A stretch of DNA of 64,000 bases from positions 1-64,000 of the forward strand of contig SCQT01000050.1 in assembly GCA_004322015.1 (NCBI GenBank), read 5' to 3'. Source of the DNA: Chitinophagaceae bacterium (lineage in GTDB: Bacteria; Bacteroidota; Bacteroidia; Chitinophagales; Chitinophagaceae). The translations under genes were made by a program, and so were the position numbers. The notes under the pieces were generated by a model. It was not told where the DNA came from. It saw only the letters and a list, made by a program, of their open reading frames with translations, and searched no databases. Below, one piece after another: positions 16,910-26,387 of this stretch. Position 1 is the stretch's first letter; each line of letters begins with the position of its first letter.

Positions 16910-18844
16910 CTATTTACGAATGACAGTTCCTGTCTTAGCAAATATTTCCTTCATATAGTTTACCAATTCATTATTTGTCTTCATCAATTTATTTTGTTCA
17001 ACAGGGTCTTTTTCTTCTTTCAATGATTCCGTATTCTCACGAATGAAACGCAGAATCATTTTTTGTAAAAGATAATGGATGACCGAACCTGCATCCTGCC
17101 GGAAAACCTGTTCTTCCCCAGGTACCACAATGCGGTAGCTTTTTTCCCAATTAACGCTTACCTCATAGGCAGTATATAAAGCGCTGGCAGTCAGCCGGCT
17201 GATTTCAGGATCCTCATGATACAGAAAAAGTTTTTTATCAGGCGCCTGTCCCTGCTCACTCAGTCTTTTATATGCACTCAGTATATTTTTAATAGCCTCA
17301 TTATGCAACAGATTAAAATTGACGGGTGAATTAAAAATATAATCTGCAATACTGCATGTTTCATCCCAGGAGCGATTTCCATATTCCAACAATATCCTGA
17401 CCAGGTTTTTCTCCTGTAATTCCTGATCCAACAAAAATTCAATGGCTTCATCCTGACCTGCCTGTTCCCGGGCAGCCGCAGCCTCTTCCAATTGCTTATT
17501 TTCAGTCACAGGCAAACGATTGGTCTTTTCCAACTGTTGCCGTATATATTTATTGACCAAAGAAGTCAATCCCTGCTCATCTATCTGCAGCACGTTGCTG
17601 CATTCTCTTATATAATCCTGCTGCCGGGTAAAATCTTCCGCTTTATTTATTTTAGCTAATGTCTCCGCTATTTCATTCACTAAAGCCGATTTCTTCACCG
17701 GATCATGTGCCGCATCCTTCAACGACAATTGCAACTTGAAAAGAATAAAATCTTTCTTATTTTCGAGAATATATTCTTTGAAAGCTTCTGCTCCCACTTT
17801 CTGCACAAAGCTGTCGGGGTCTTCCTCGCCTGGCAATAATACTAACTGTACGTTGAGGCTTTCTTCCAATGCCATATCCAAGCCTCTCAATGCCGCTTTC
17901 ACTCCCGCTGCATCTCCATCGTATAATATGGTCAGGTTATTCGTATATTTTTTGATCAGCCTGAGCTGATCGTGTGTCAACGAAGTGCCGCTGGAAGCCA
18001 CCACGTTTTCCAGTCCCGCCTGGTGCAGGGAAATAACATCCGTATAGCCCTCCACTAAAAGACATTCATTCTCTTTATCAATGGCATGGCGTGCAAAATA
18101 AGTGCCATAAAGAATTTTGCTCTTGATATATATTTCATTCTCAGGCGTATTAATATATTTGGGAGACTTCTCTGTCTTTTTTAAAACCCTTGCTCCGAAG
18201 CCAACCACCTTGCCGCTTTGATTATGAATAGGGAAAATAACCCTTCCGCGATAATTATCCGCAGGCCTCTCATTACGCATGACCATTAAGCCTGCTTTTT
18301 GTAAATATTCTGCCTGGTAACCTTTTTTCAAGGCAGCAGAAGAAAAAGAATCCTGTGTATCCAGACAATATCCTAATTGAAATTTACGAACAGTCTCTTC
18401 CGTAAATCCTCTTTCTTTAAAATAACTGATACCAATATCCTGTCCTTCCACAGTGTTAAAAAGCGCTTCTGAAAAATATTGCTGCGCAAATTGATTGACG
18501 ATATATAAGCTGTCTGCCAACTGGCGCTGAGCGGCTATTTCAGGGCTTGCTTCCGTTTCTTCCACTTCGATACCATATTTTTGCGCCAGCCATTTGATGG
18601 CTTCCACGAAAGAATATTTTTCATGTTCCATCAGAAAGCCAATGGCGTTGCCGCTTCGTCCGCAACCGAAGCATTTATAAATTTCTTTAGATGGAGAAAC
18701 AGTAAACGAGGGCGTTCTTTCATTATGAAAAGGGCACAGTCCCAAATAATTGGCGCCTCTGCGTTTTAGTTTCACAAAAGAGCCAATAATGTCCACAATA
18801 TCAATTCGAGTCTGTACCTGTTGTATGGTATCCTGGGAAATCAT
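16910..18844 (-). CDS. dnaG: DNA primase DnaG
   Basis: N-terminal CHC2 zinc domain (LCPFHNERTPSFTVSP ... YKCFGCGRSGNAIGF), the RNA-polymerase core, a TOPRIM domain with LLVEGYTDVISLHQAG and LYDGDAAG (catalytic acidic residues), and a helicase-interaction C-terminus. Makes RNA primers at the replication fork. The start is placed at ATG 18844 (MISQDTIQQVQTRIDIVDI); ATG 18850 two codons upstream is equally possible. Not in the classic rpsU-dnaG-rpoD operon here; it stands alone. Confidence 0.95.
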   Translation of the reverse strand: MISQDTIQQVQTRIDIVDIIGSFVKLKRRGANYLGLCPFHNERTPSFTVSPSKEIYKCFGCGRSGNAIGFLMEHEKYSFVEAIKWLAQKYGIEVEETEASPEIAAQRQLADSLYIVNQFAQQYFSEALFNTVEGQDIGISYFKERGFTEETVRKFQLGYCLDTQDSFSSAALKKGYQAEYLQKAGLMVMRNERPADNYRGRVIFPIHNQSGKVVGFGARVLKKTEKSPKYINTPENEIYIKSKILYGTYFARHAIDKENECLLVEGYTDVISLHQAGLENVVASSGTSLTHDQLRLIKKYTNNLTILYDGDAAGVKAALRGLDMALEESLNVQLVLLPGEEDPDSFVQKVGAEAFKEYILENKKDFILFKLQLSLKDAAHDPVKKSALVNEIAETLAKINKAEDFTRQQDYIRECSNVLQIDEQGLTSLVNKYIRQQLEKTNRLPVTENKQLEEAAAAREQAGQDEAIEFLLDQELQEKNLVRILLEYGNRSWDETCSIADYIFNSPVNFNLLHNEAIKNILSAYKRLSEQGQAPDKKLFLYHEDPEISRLTASALYTAYEVSVNWEKSYRIVVPGEEQVFRQDAGSVIHYLLQKMILRFIRENTESLKEEKDPVEQNKLMKTNNELVNYMKEIFAKTGTVIRK

Positions 18845-19018
18845 TTTCAAATGCTAAATTGCGAATAATTTGATAAAATCCGGTCAAAAAAAGTGAGGAA
18901 ACGGTAATTTTTTAACTTTTAATTGAGAGTCAATAAAATAACAATGGCCTGCAGACATTTTCTCCATCAATTGCTTCCTGTTTCCTTTTCTCCGGCCGTC
19001 AATTAATCGGCTTTTAAA

Positions 19019-19393
19019 TCACAGATGCTTTTTTCTTCTGAAATTAAAATATAAAGACAGCGCTAATGCCACAAAATAACAGGTTGCAGTCACGGTGTCA
19101 ACCAAATGATTGCTGAAAGAGATCCCCGTGATATGTTTCACCAGGTATTTCACATAAGATCCGGGGAGATTTGTTTTTCCTAAATGTTGCATTACTTCCC
19201 AGTGCCACTGAGTAAGAGGACAATAGCCTATGCCGTAAAATATTCCTAAAATGAACCACGAGCCACCGGTAAGCAATAATAAGATCAGATTAGCCAAACG
19301 TGTTTTTTTCCATATCCATCCGAACAAATTGAAAACAATGATCGCCGGATGAAGGATCATAAAAAATACATTCAGTAGCTGGTAGAGAAACAT
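19019..19393 (-). CDS. DUF2784-like small membrane protein
   Basis: 124 residues with four hydrophobic helices (about 4-28, 33-55, 92-110 and a weaker one), a CPLTQWHW motif after helix 2 and a basic C-terminus (NFRRKKHL). The pattern fits DUF2784 inner-membrane proteins of unknown function. Monocistronic, in an AT-rich neighbourhood. Confidence 0.65.
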   Translation of the reverse strand: MFLYQLLNVFFMILHPAIIVFNLFGWIWKKTRLANLILLLLTGGSWFILGIFYGIGYCPLTQWHWEVMQHLGKTNLPGSYVKYLVKHITGISFSNHLVDTVTATCYFVALALSLYFNFRRKKHL

Positions 19394-19444
19394 ATACTAG
19401 CATAAAAAATAAAGAGATGAGGATACCATGATCCTGAAGGGTTT

Positions 19445-19565
19445 TAGGATTATTCCGTTATTCTATTGCTTTATGGTTTAACTGTTTTATTGTTTGGCTG
19501 TCTTTGCATTCAAATAGAGCCAAACACGGAACATGAAATTTGAAATCTAAAATAATCCGAACGAT
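19445..19565. repeat. Composite array: 8-bp repeats followed by 7-bp repeats (second copy)
   Basis: Octads from 19445 to about 19508 (TTCTATTG at 19461, CTTTATGG at 19469, TTTTATTG at 19485), then heptads at 19517-19565 (ACACGGA, ACATGAA, ATTTGAA, ...). It ends exactly at the SDR stop codon. Same layout as at 14170-14281, with different spacing between the halves. Confidence 0.75.
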
Positions 19566-20279
19566 TCACTTCTTTACCGGCGGCTTGGTGGGTCTTACTT
19601 CAATTTTGCTGGGTAAAGTGCGGGGATTCATCATGAGCAGATCATATACGATTTCGCCCATGTCTTCCGGCTGTATTTTCCACCCATCTTCTGCAGATGG
19701 CTCATGATTGTTGAAATGACTGGTGACGGAGCCGGGCATGATGGTGGAGACCTTTACATCCTGCTGGCGAAGATCAAGCATCAGCGCCTGAGAAAATCCT
19801 ACTATCGCAAATTTGCTTGCATTATAAGCGGTGCTTTTTGGAGAAAAATTAATTCCTGCGAGGCTGCCAATGGTAATAATATAGCCCTTTGTTTTCTTGA
19901 TTTCTTCCACACAGGCCTTCACACTGTTAAATACACCCGTAAGATTAGTATCTATCGTCTGATTCCATTGATCATAGGTCAATTCCTCGATGGGCGCGAA
20001 TATCCCAATTCCTGCATTCGCTATCAGTACATCCAATCTGCCCCATTTATCCATAATTCCGGCAACCGCCTCCTTCTCATTTTCGGGGTTTCTCACATCT
20101 GATTGCAAAGGTAGAATTTGAGACTGATCTCCCTGCATATCTTTGGCAGCTTGTTTAGCGCTGTTTAACTGCCTTGCGCCAATGGCTACACGGTATCCTT
20201 TTTGCAATAAATACTGTGCAATCCCCTTACCGATTCCCTTGCTTCCCCCTGTGATGTAAACTACTTTCCCTTTATCCAT
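19566..20279 (-). CDS. Short-chain dehydrogenase/reductase
   Basis: Classical SDR: cofactor motif TGGSKGIGKG (about 11-20), the Arg in GARQ suggesting NADP(H), NAGIG (about 88-92), the catalytic Ser in TIGSLAG and YxxxK as YNASK. 237 residues. Substrate not predictable; close to the 3-ketoacyl reductase/sepiapterin-reductase-like group. The start MDKGKVVYITGG is well placed. Divergent from the PEP-mutase-family gene. Confidence 0.88.
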   Translation of the reverse strand: MDKGKVVYITGGSKGIGKGIAQYLLQKGYRVAIGARQLNSAKQAAKDMQGDQSQILPLQSDVRNPENEKEAVAGIMDKWGRLDVLIANAGIGIFAPIEELTYDQWNQTIDTNLTGVFNSVKACVEEIKKTKGYIITIGSLAGINFSPKSTAYNASKFAIVGFSQALMLDLRQQDVKVSTIMPGSVTSHFNNHEPSAEDGWKIQPEDMGEIVYDLLMMNPRTLPSKIEVRPTKPPVKK

Positions 20280-20359
20280 ATTTTAATTTTCCTTCTTAAA
20301 CAAAAAAATAGTGTAATATGTTTTCTCAAAGATATATTCATTTGACAACAAATAACAAG

Positions 20360-21199
20360 ATGATAAAGAACAAGACAACACAGAAAGAACTGGCAGAAAA
20401 ATTCCTTGCACTGCATCATACGGATCACACATTGATCTTGCCTAATGCATGGGATGCTGCCTCCGCTAAAATATTTGAAGCAGCAGGATTTCCTGCCATT
20501 GCGACCACCAGTTCGGGGATTTCGTTTTCCTGCGGCTACCAGGACGGAGAACATATTCCACCCGAGCTGATGCTTCGCGTGGTAGAGCGGATCGTTCTTT
20601 CAACAGGCGTGCCCGTAAGTGCGGACATTGAAAGCGGATATGCGCAGGGAAATGAGAATAAGTTTACAAAATTCATCAATGCGGTAATAGACACGGGTAT
20701 AGCGGGAATTAACCTGGAGGACAGCAATTCTGTAACTAAAAAGTTAAATGATCTTGAATACCAGCAGAGGTTGATCACAAAAGTGCGTGAACTCAGCTCA
20801 AAAAAGAAAGTTCACCTGTTCATTAACGCGAGAACAGATGCTATGCGGCTCGGATCCGGTAATTTAAATGCCAGGATAGCAGAGAGTATCAAGCGTGCCA
20901 AAGCCTTTCAAGATTCGGGCGCTGATGGTATTTTCGTACCCTTCGTTCACGAAATTGAAACGGTGGCCGAACTGAAAAAAGAAATTAAGCTCCCGCTGAA
21001 TATTTTAATTGAAGCCACTTTAGATGTGGCGGAGCTGAAAAAACTAAAAGTGGAACGTATAAGCACCGGATCCGGCCCAAGTTTAACTACCCTCAGCCTG
21101 TTAAAAAAGCTAAGTGATAAATTACGGAACGCCGACCATTGGGATCTGCTTTTTGATAAACAGGTTAACTACGCGGATATGATGAATTATTTTGCTTAA
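20360..21199 (+). CDS. Isocitrate lyase/PEP mutase superfamily enzyme
   Basis: Alpha/beta barrel with the family pattern LPNAWDAASAKIFEAAGF, PVSADIESGYA (Mg ligands), GINLEDSN and FINARTDA. The Cys-containing KKCGH loop of true isocitrate lyases is absent, so it belongs to the oxaloacetate decarboxylase / PEP-mutase-like branch; the C-C or C-P substrate is unknown. The start is ATG 20360 (MIKNKTTQKELAEKFLALH); an in-frame ATG at 20318 adds 14 unlikely residues. Convergent with hppA. Confidence 0.85.
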   Translation: MIKNKTTQKELAEKFLALHHTDHTLILPNAWDAASAKIFEAAGFPAIATTSSGISFSCGYQDGEHIPPELMLRVVERIVLSTGVPVSADIESGYAQGNENKFTKFINAVIDTGIAGINLEDSNSVTKKLNDLEYQQRLITKVRELSSKKKVHLFINARTDAMRLGSGNLNARIAESIKRAKAFQDSGADGIFVPFVHEIETVAELKKEIKLPLNILIEATLDVAELKKLKVERISTGSGPSLTTLSLLKKLSDKLRNADHWDLLFDKQVNYADMMNYFA

Positions 21200-21236
21200 A
21201 ATAATGTCTGCCTCTTTTTTATGCTAATTCAGGTAC

Positions 21237-23471
21237 TCATTTTCCCCCGGCAAAATCCTTCTCTTTCAACTGTAAGGTGGCAGACGAAGTCACAGGAGTT
21301 TTTTGAGATACGCTCATCTCTGTTTTTTGCTCCTGTGCTGCAGCAGTTTCAGGAACCGTATGATAAATACTTGCCAGTGTGGGCGCAATCACTAATGAAA
21401 CGATGGAAGTCAGCTTGATCAATATGTTCATGGAAGGACCGGAGGTATCTTTGAACGGATCACCTACCGTATCACCGGTTACAGAAGCTTTATGATGTTC
21501 GGAACCTTTGTAATGGGTTTCTCCGTTAATCGTTACCCCTTTTTCAAAAGATTTTTTTGCATTATCCCAGGCGCCGCCCGCATTGGACTGGAACATTCCC
21601 ATTAATACGCCACTGACCGTTATTCCTGCCAACATGGCGCCTAATACTTCAGGGCCAAAAATAAACCCGACAGCTACGGGCGCGAGGATAGCGATAGCCC
21701 CCGGAGCCATCATGGAACGAATAGAAGCATTAGTAGAAATGGCTACACATTTTTCATATTCAGGCTTACCTTTCCCCTCTAAAATACCTGGTATTTCCCT
21801 GAACTGGCGGCGTACTTCTTCCACCATGCTCATAGCAGCTTTGCCGACAGCGGAAATAGCAAGTGAGGAAAATATAAAAGGAATGACCCCGCCCACGAAT
21901 AATCCGGCTAAAACATTCGCTTTGTATATATCAATTCCTGAAATACCCGAGACACCTACAAACGCAGCGAACAACGCTAATGAAGTCAAAGCTGCAGAAG
22001 CAATCGCAAAACCTTTCCCTGTAGCCGCTGTTGTATTTCCCACTGCGTCCAGAATATCCGTTCTGCCGCGAACTTCTTTAGGCAGTTCACTCATTTCGGC
22101 AATCCCACCGGCATTATCGGAAATAGGCCCGAATGCATCAATGGACAACTGCATGGCGGTAGTGGCCATCATACCGGAAGCGGCAATAGCCACTCCATAA
22201 AGTCCTGCAAATGCAAATGAACCGTAAATACCCGCTGCCAATACAATCATAGGTAACAAAGTGGATTCCATTCCAACTGCTAATCCACCGATAATATTAG
22301 TAGCATGCCCCGTAGAAGATTGCCTGACAATAGACAACACGGGACGTTTCCCCATGGCAGTATAATATTCGGTAATGATGCTTATAAGTGTTCCCACAAC
22401 CAACCCAACAATTACAGCTCCAAAAACACCGGTAGAGGTAAACGGATGTCCACGCAATACCATATCTGCCGGCAACATATTTACAATAATAAAATAAGAA
22501 GCGATGGCAGTCAGAATAACTGCAATCCAGTTGCCCAGATTCAGGGCTTTCTGTACATCTCCATTCTCTTTTACTTTTACAAAATAAGTGCAGAGAATGG
22601 ATATCAGCGTACCCACTCCTGCGATCACCATCGGAAGAATCACAGGCGACAAACCACCAAAATTATCTTTCGTTACAATTTCACGGCCTAACACCACCGT
22701 AGCAATTATTGTGGAAACAAAGGAGCCGAATAAGTCGGCGCCCATACCTGCCACATCACCCACATTATCACCCACATTATCTGCAATGGTAGCGGGGTTT
22801 CTCGGATCATCTTCGGGGATACCGGCTTCAACTTTTCCCACTAAATCGGCTCCCACATCGGCAGCTTTGGTATAAATTCCACCACCTACACGGGCAAACA
22901 GAGCAATACTTTCTGCTCCAAGGGAAAAGCCGGTCAACGCCTCTAATGCTTTTTCCAGGCTTTCATGCGATTGCAGTACACCGGTATCACTGTACACACC
23001 GAAAAGGTGTAAGAAAATGATCAGCAGAGCGCCTAATCCTAATACTGCCAGTCCGGTAACCCCTATCCCCATCACGGAACCACCTTTGAATGAGACTTTT
23101 AAGGCATTGGAAAGGCTGCTTCTCGCAGATTCGGCCGTCCTTACATTGGCTTTGGTGGCAATGCGCATCCCGTTAAACCCTGCAAATGCCGACAGGATAC
23201 CCCCCAGGATAAACGCAATGGAAATAATCCAGCTGGACCTGGGATTGACATATCCCATATATCCTAACAAAATAGCTACAATGATGATGAAGTAAGAAAG
23301 TATTTTATATTCTGATTTCAAAAAAGCCATTGCGCCGCTGGCAATATGACTTGCAATTTCTTTCATTTTGTCTGATCCGGCACTTTGGCGGGAAACCCAC
23401 CCGCTCTTAATACCCATGAAGATCAAGGCAATAATTCCCATCAGAGGAATAACGTACAGAAAACTACTCAT
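21237..23471 (-). CDS. hppA: Membrane-bound ion-pumping pyrophosphatase
   Basis: 744 residues and about 16 helices, with the M-PPase hallmarks [20 protein letters not shown], the [19 protein letters not shown] pyrophosphate site and the second acidic site [10 protein letters not shown]. It couples hydrolysis of PPi to H+ and/or Na+ export across the inner membrane. [15 protein letters not shown] carries Ala where K+-independent enzymes carry Lys, so it should be of the K+-dependent class; whether H+ or Na+ is pumped I cannot decide. The C-terminus has an extra hydrophobic and Gln/Glu-rich tail. Confidence 0.95.
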   Translation of the reverse strand: MSSFLYVIPLMGIIALIFMGIKSGWVSRQSAGSDKMKEIASHIASGAMAFLKSEYKILSYFIIIVAILLGYMGYVNPRSSWIISIAFILGGILSAFAGFNGMRIATKANVRTAESARSSLSNALKVSFKGGSVMGIGVTGLAVLGLGALLIIFLHLFGVYSDTGVLQSHESLEKALEALTGFSLGAESIALFARVGGGIYTKAADVGADLVGKVEAGIPEDDPRNPATIADNVGDNVGDVAGMGADLFGSFVSTIIATVVLGREIVTKDNFGGLSPVILPMVIAGVGTLISILCTYFVKVKENGDVQKALNLGNWIAVILTAIASYFIIVNMLPADMVLRGHPFTSTGVFGAVIVGLVVGTLISIITEYYTAMGKRPVLSIVRQSSTGHATNIIGGLAVGMESTLLPMIVLAAGIYGSFAFAGLYGVAIAASGMMATTAMQLSIDAFGPISDNAGGIAEMSELPKEVRGRTDILDAVGNTTAATGKGFAIASAALTSLALFAAFVGVSGISGIDIYKANVLAGLFVGGVIPFIFSSLAISAVGKAAMSMVEEVRRQFREIPGILEGKGKPEYEKCVAISTNASIRSMMAPGAIAILAPVAVGFIFGPEVLGAMLAGITVSGVLMGMFQSNAGGAWDNAKKSFEKGVTINGETHYKGSEHHKASVTGDTVGDPFKDTSGPSMNILIKLTSIVSLVIAPTLASIYHTVPETAAAQEQKTEMSVSQKTPVTSSATLQLKEKDFAGGK

Positions 23472-23503
23472 ATAAAAACTTTATTATTCAATTTTAAGGA
23501 GCG

Positions 23504-23511
23504 CAAAAATA
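23504..23511 (-). promoter_or_regulatory. -7 promoter element for hppA (TATTTTTG on the minus strand)
   Basis: CAAAAATA on the plus strand matches TAnnTTTG towards hppA. Leader about 25-30 bases. Confidence 0.45.
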
Positions 23512-23529
23512 GGATATAAACTCCAGATT

Positions 23530-25032
23530 TTAGAGTGTTTTAAAGGCATCCCCCAAATAATGGCTGATATCCGAAGCAATCAGGCTTTCCTGTGAAAGAT
23601 CCGCAGCCGCCAGATCACCGGCTAAACCATGCAGATATACACCGAAAACTGCTGCATGTCCCGGATTATATCCCTGTGCCAGCAGAGCGCTAAGGATACC
23701 CGTAAGCGTATCTCCGCTGCCTGCGGTGGCCATACCCGGATTTCCGGTGGAATTGAACCAGCAATCTCCAGCCGGTGTGCTGATGCAGGTATAATGTCCT
23801 TTCAAAACGATATAAATTTGATATTCCTTGCTTTTATCCCTCTGAAGGTCTAATTGCTCAAAATCATTATTCGTCTTCCCAAACAGCCTTTCAAATTCCT
23901 TGGGATGTGGAGTAAGGATGGAATTGGCAGGTATTTTTTTCAGCATGCTCCTGTTTTCACCAATGATGTTTAAGGCGTCGGCATCCAATACCACCGGTTT
24001 TTTAAACGCAGGCAATAATTTCCCCAATACCTCCGCTGTGTCCGGGTTCCTCCCGATGCCCGGGCCTATTCCGACACACGAATACTTTTCTATTTCTTCA
24101 GGCAGGTTTTTCCAATATTCTTTTTCAATATCACATTTACACATCGCCTCGGGAACAGCCGATTGCAGGATCTCATAACCGCAGCTTGGGATGTGACTTG
24201 TCAACAGTCCCACCCCACTTCTCATACAGGCTCTGGCAGACAAAACCGCAGCACCCATTTTACCATAACTCCCGGCTATCAATAAGGCATGCCCAAAGGT
24301 TCCCTTATGTGAAAAATCATTTCTTTTTTTATAGATAGAGCGGATATATTTTATTTCCGTCAAATAAAACGGCGCAGGTGTCTCATTTATGTAATCTTCC
24401 GAAATACCTATCGGTAAGACATGTACCTGCCCGCAGAAATAAGCATTCTCGGGCATCAGAAAAGCTAATTTATAAAACTGAAAACTAAGGGTATAGCTGG
24501 CGTGCACTACTTCACCTTTTAAGGAAGATTGATCAGCCATTAATCCGGAAGGAAGGTCAATGGATATGATACAATGTTTCTGCTGATTGATACGGGAAAC
24601 GATGTTAGCTGCCAAACCGCTCAGCGGCCGGTTAATGCCGGTACCAAATAATGCGTCTATAATAACCGCATCGGCCGGTAATACGGGAAAATCTTTTTCC
24701 GAATGAATGGCAATTAACTGCGCATTATACTCATGTTCTAAACGATGACGATTCGTCTCACAATCTTTAGCAAAATGCTCACTGTAAAATACTATACATG
24801 CGCGGGGTTTATAGCCGCTCTCCCGCAATAACCTGGCGATAGCGAGACCATCACCACCGTTATTTCCTGTTCCGCAGAAGATGTAAAAGGGCGTCGTTCC
24901 CGTGAAATGATCCTTTATCCATTTTACACAAGCAAGAGCAGCTCTTTCCATCAACTCGATGCTGCCGATGGCTTCATGCATAATCGTATAGGCATCACCC
25001 TCACGGATTTGTTGCGCAGTAAAAATTTTCAT
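23530..25032 (-). CDS. Bifunctional NAD(P)HX epimerase / ADP-dependent dehydratase
   Basis: Repairs hydrated NADH/NADPH. The N-terminal YjeF_N epimerase domain (about 1-215) has CGTGNNGGDGLAIARLL and IDALFGTGINRPL. The C-terminal ribokinase-like dehydratase (about 220-500) has HKGTFGHALLIAGSYGKMGA, LTPHPKEFERL and the ATP/ADP-site NPGMATAGSGDTLTGIL. The start is taken as MKIFTAQQIREGD (25032); ATG 25038 is two codons upstream. The fused architecture is that of E. coli NnR. Confidence 0.93.
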   Translation of the reverse strand: MKIFTAQQIREGDAYTIMHEAIGSIELMERAALACVKWIKDHFTGTTPFYIFCGTGNNGGDGLAIARLLRESGYKPRACIVFYSEHFAKDCETNRHRLEHEYNAQLIAIHSEKDFPVLPADAVIIDALFGTGINRPLSGLAANIVSRINQQKHCIISIDLPSGLMADQSSLKGEVVHASYTLSFQFYKLAFLMPENAYFCGQVHVLPIGISEDYINETPAPFYLTEIKYIRSIYKKRNDFSHKGTFGHALLIAGSYGKMGAAVLSARACMRSGVGLLTSHIPSCGYEILQSAVPEAMCKCDIEKEYWKNLPEEIEKYSCVGIGPGIGRNPDTAEVLGKLLPAFKKPVVLDADALNIIGENRSMLKKIPANSILTPHPKEFERLFGKTNNDFEQLDLQRDKSKEYQIYIVLKGHYTCISTPAGDCWFNSTGNPGMATAGSGDTLTGILSALLAQGYNPGHAAVFGVYLHGLAGDLAAADLSQESLIASDISHYLGDAFKTL

Positions 25033-25112
25033 TTTCAATCAATGTATGAAAGCTGACTACCATGTAATTTGAAACTCAGAACCCCATTAAAAATAGTACT
25101 GCAATATTAACA

Positions 25113-25144
25113 CAAAAAAGCCGCTCTTTCGTACAGAGCGGCTT
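25113..25144 (-). terminator. Rho-independent terminator of the small barrel gene
   Basis: Stem AAGCCGCTCT/AGAGCGGCTT (10 bp, loop of 7). On the minus strand it is followed by TTTTTTG, 25 bases after the stop at 25169. It separates this gene from the NAD(P)HX repair gene. Confidence 0.9.
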
Positions 25145-25168
25145 CAGTCACGGAAAAATTTGCTTTTA

Positions 25169-25657
25169 TCAGAAAGTAAACCGGATACCCAGTCCTCCCC
25201 AGATACCGAAACCTCCATCGGGAACACTGACTTCAGGTTGAATGTCCAGGCTGAGGTCTATAGGCGCCCTGTTAAACTTATAATCAAGACCCAGCACTCC
25301 ATCTATTCCAAAGAATGCCCCGCTGACATTGTGATAATCTTTATAATGGGTATTCCAGAACCCGATATGAGCTCCGGGCCCCACATACCACAATAATCCG
25401 GGCGCGCCTTCAATAGGCCCGTGAAATTCGTATAGGCCGGTAATGGTAAACCAGTCGGGGCCGAAGCCAAGCTGTCCTTCCAGGGCTGCAGTAGGTTTCA
25501 TAAAATACTTAATATCCAGAGCACCTCCACCCCAGTAACCAAGTTTCACACCTACACCGGTGGTATAGGAATGACCCAGCGCCTGAGCGTCGGATTGGGA
25601 GGGTATGGCAAGAATGCTGATGGCTGCCACTAAAGGAATCAGGAATAACTTTTTCAT
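25169..25657 (-). CDS. Small outer-membrane beta-barrel protein
   Basis: Signal peptide MKKLFLIPLVAAISILAIPSQ...DAQ, then about 140 residues of short amphipathic strands rich in Gly and aromatics (LGYWGGGALDIKYFM, GLYEFHGPIEGAPGLLWYVGPG), ending in the C-terminal Phe motif GLGIRFTF. Probably an 8-strand barrel of the OmpX/OmpW-like size class. Function unknown. Single gene with its own promoter and terminator. Confidence 0.8.
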   Translation of the reverse strand: MKKLFLIPLVAAISILAIPSQSDAQALGHSYTTGVGVKLGYWGGGALDIKYFMKPTAALEGQLGFGPDWFTITGLYEFHGPIEGAPGLLWYVGPGAHIGFWNTHYKDYHNVSGAFFGIDGVLGLDYKFNRAPIDLSLDIQPEVSVPDGGFGIWGGLGIRFTF

Positions 25658-25721
25658 AATATAGATTTTAAAGTGATAGGAAATGACCTTTCATCATTTT
25701 TTGTGTTCGCTGGCAAAAGAG

Positions 25722-25729
25722 CAAAAATA
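25722..25729 (-). promoter_or_regulatory. -7 promoter element within a TGGCAA/TTGCCA palindrome
   Basis: CAAAAATA on the plus strand (TATTTTTG towards the barrel gene). It is enclosed by the perfect 6-bp inverted repeat TGGCAA (25711-25716) and TTGCCA (25730-25735), a possible operator over the promoter. Leader about 60 bases. Confidence 0.45.
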
Positions 25730-25836
25730 TTGCCAAAAGATATGGTCTGTTGAAATAAAAATTTGTCAAAACGGATTTTTATTATATTTTTATGGGTGAA
25801 ATTTAACTATTACTCACCTACTAAACCATTTCTTTT

Positions 25837-26289
25837 ATGAGAAAAATACTTCTTACTCTTTGCCTTGGTGTCATGGTAATAGCTGCAAATGCAGATCCGG
25901 GCCAAAACCCCTATACAGTCAATGATCAGCAGATTGAATCTGTATTTCAACACAGCGTTAATGCTGCCATGACCAATATGGTCCAATCCGCAGGCCTGGC
26001 GCTTACGGATGCCTCCGCGGCTAACAGCGCTCATGCACTCGTTTCTGATGCGGGCGGAAAAAGTTTTGCAGCCGCTCTTTTATTGGATCTCTTTTTAGGG
26101 GGACTGGGTATTCACCGTTTATATCTAGGAACTAAGACTATGACATGGGTTGGTTATATATTGACATGCGGAGGAATTTTTGGCATAGTTCCTTTGGTTG
26201 ATCTCGTTGTATTGATAGTACATAATGAGGATATCAGCCCGTATGTGAATAATCCCAAGTTCTTTATGTGGGCGGGAGGAAATATGTAA
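25837..26289 (+). CDS. Exported TM2-domain membrane protein
   Basis: N-terminal signal peptide (MRKILLTLCLGVMVIAANA), a polar stretch of about 50 residues, then a TM2 domain: two hydrophobic helices around the motif GGLGIHRLYLGTK (about 88-100) and GIVPLVDLVVLIV, with a short tail. TM2 proteins are widespread but of unknown function in bacteria. Single gene ending at a strong terminator. Confidence 0.8.
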   Translation: MRKILLTLCLGVMVIAANADPGQNPYTVNDQQIESVFQHSVNAAMTNMVQSAGLALTDASAANSAHALVSDAGGKSFAAALLLDLFLGGLGIHRLYLGTKTMTWVGYILTCGGIFGIVPLVDLVVLIVHNEDISPYVNNPKFFMWAGGNM

Positions 26290-26349
26290 CCTGCTGTTTT
26301 CTGAAGAATTGAGGCAGTATTTCGTGCAACAGACTATTTAATTCATTAA

Positions 26350-26387
26350 CGGGAAGCATTTAATCTTTTAAATGTTTCCCGTTTTTT
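26350..26387 (+). terminator. Rho-independent terminator after the TM2 gene
   Basis: 14-bp stem CGGGAAGCATTTAA / TTAAATGTTTCCCG (one G-U pair), loop TCTT, then six T on the plus strand. The stop codon and last residues of the convergent TPR gene (26360) lie inside the stem. Confidence 0.9.

Noticed and set aside
21583-22200. Long open frame opposite hppA, like other long antisense frames (for example 5956-6663, 38848-39420)
   Set aside because: Each lies wholly inside a well-supported gene on the other strand, has no family motif and no start context. These are codon-structure shadows.
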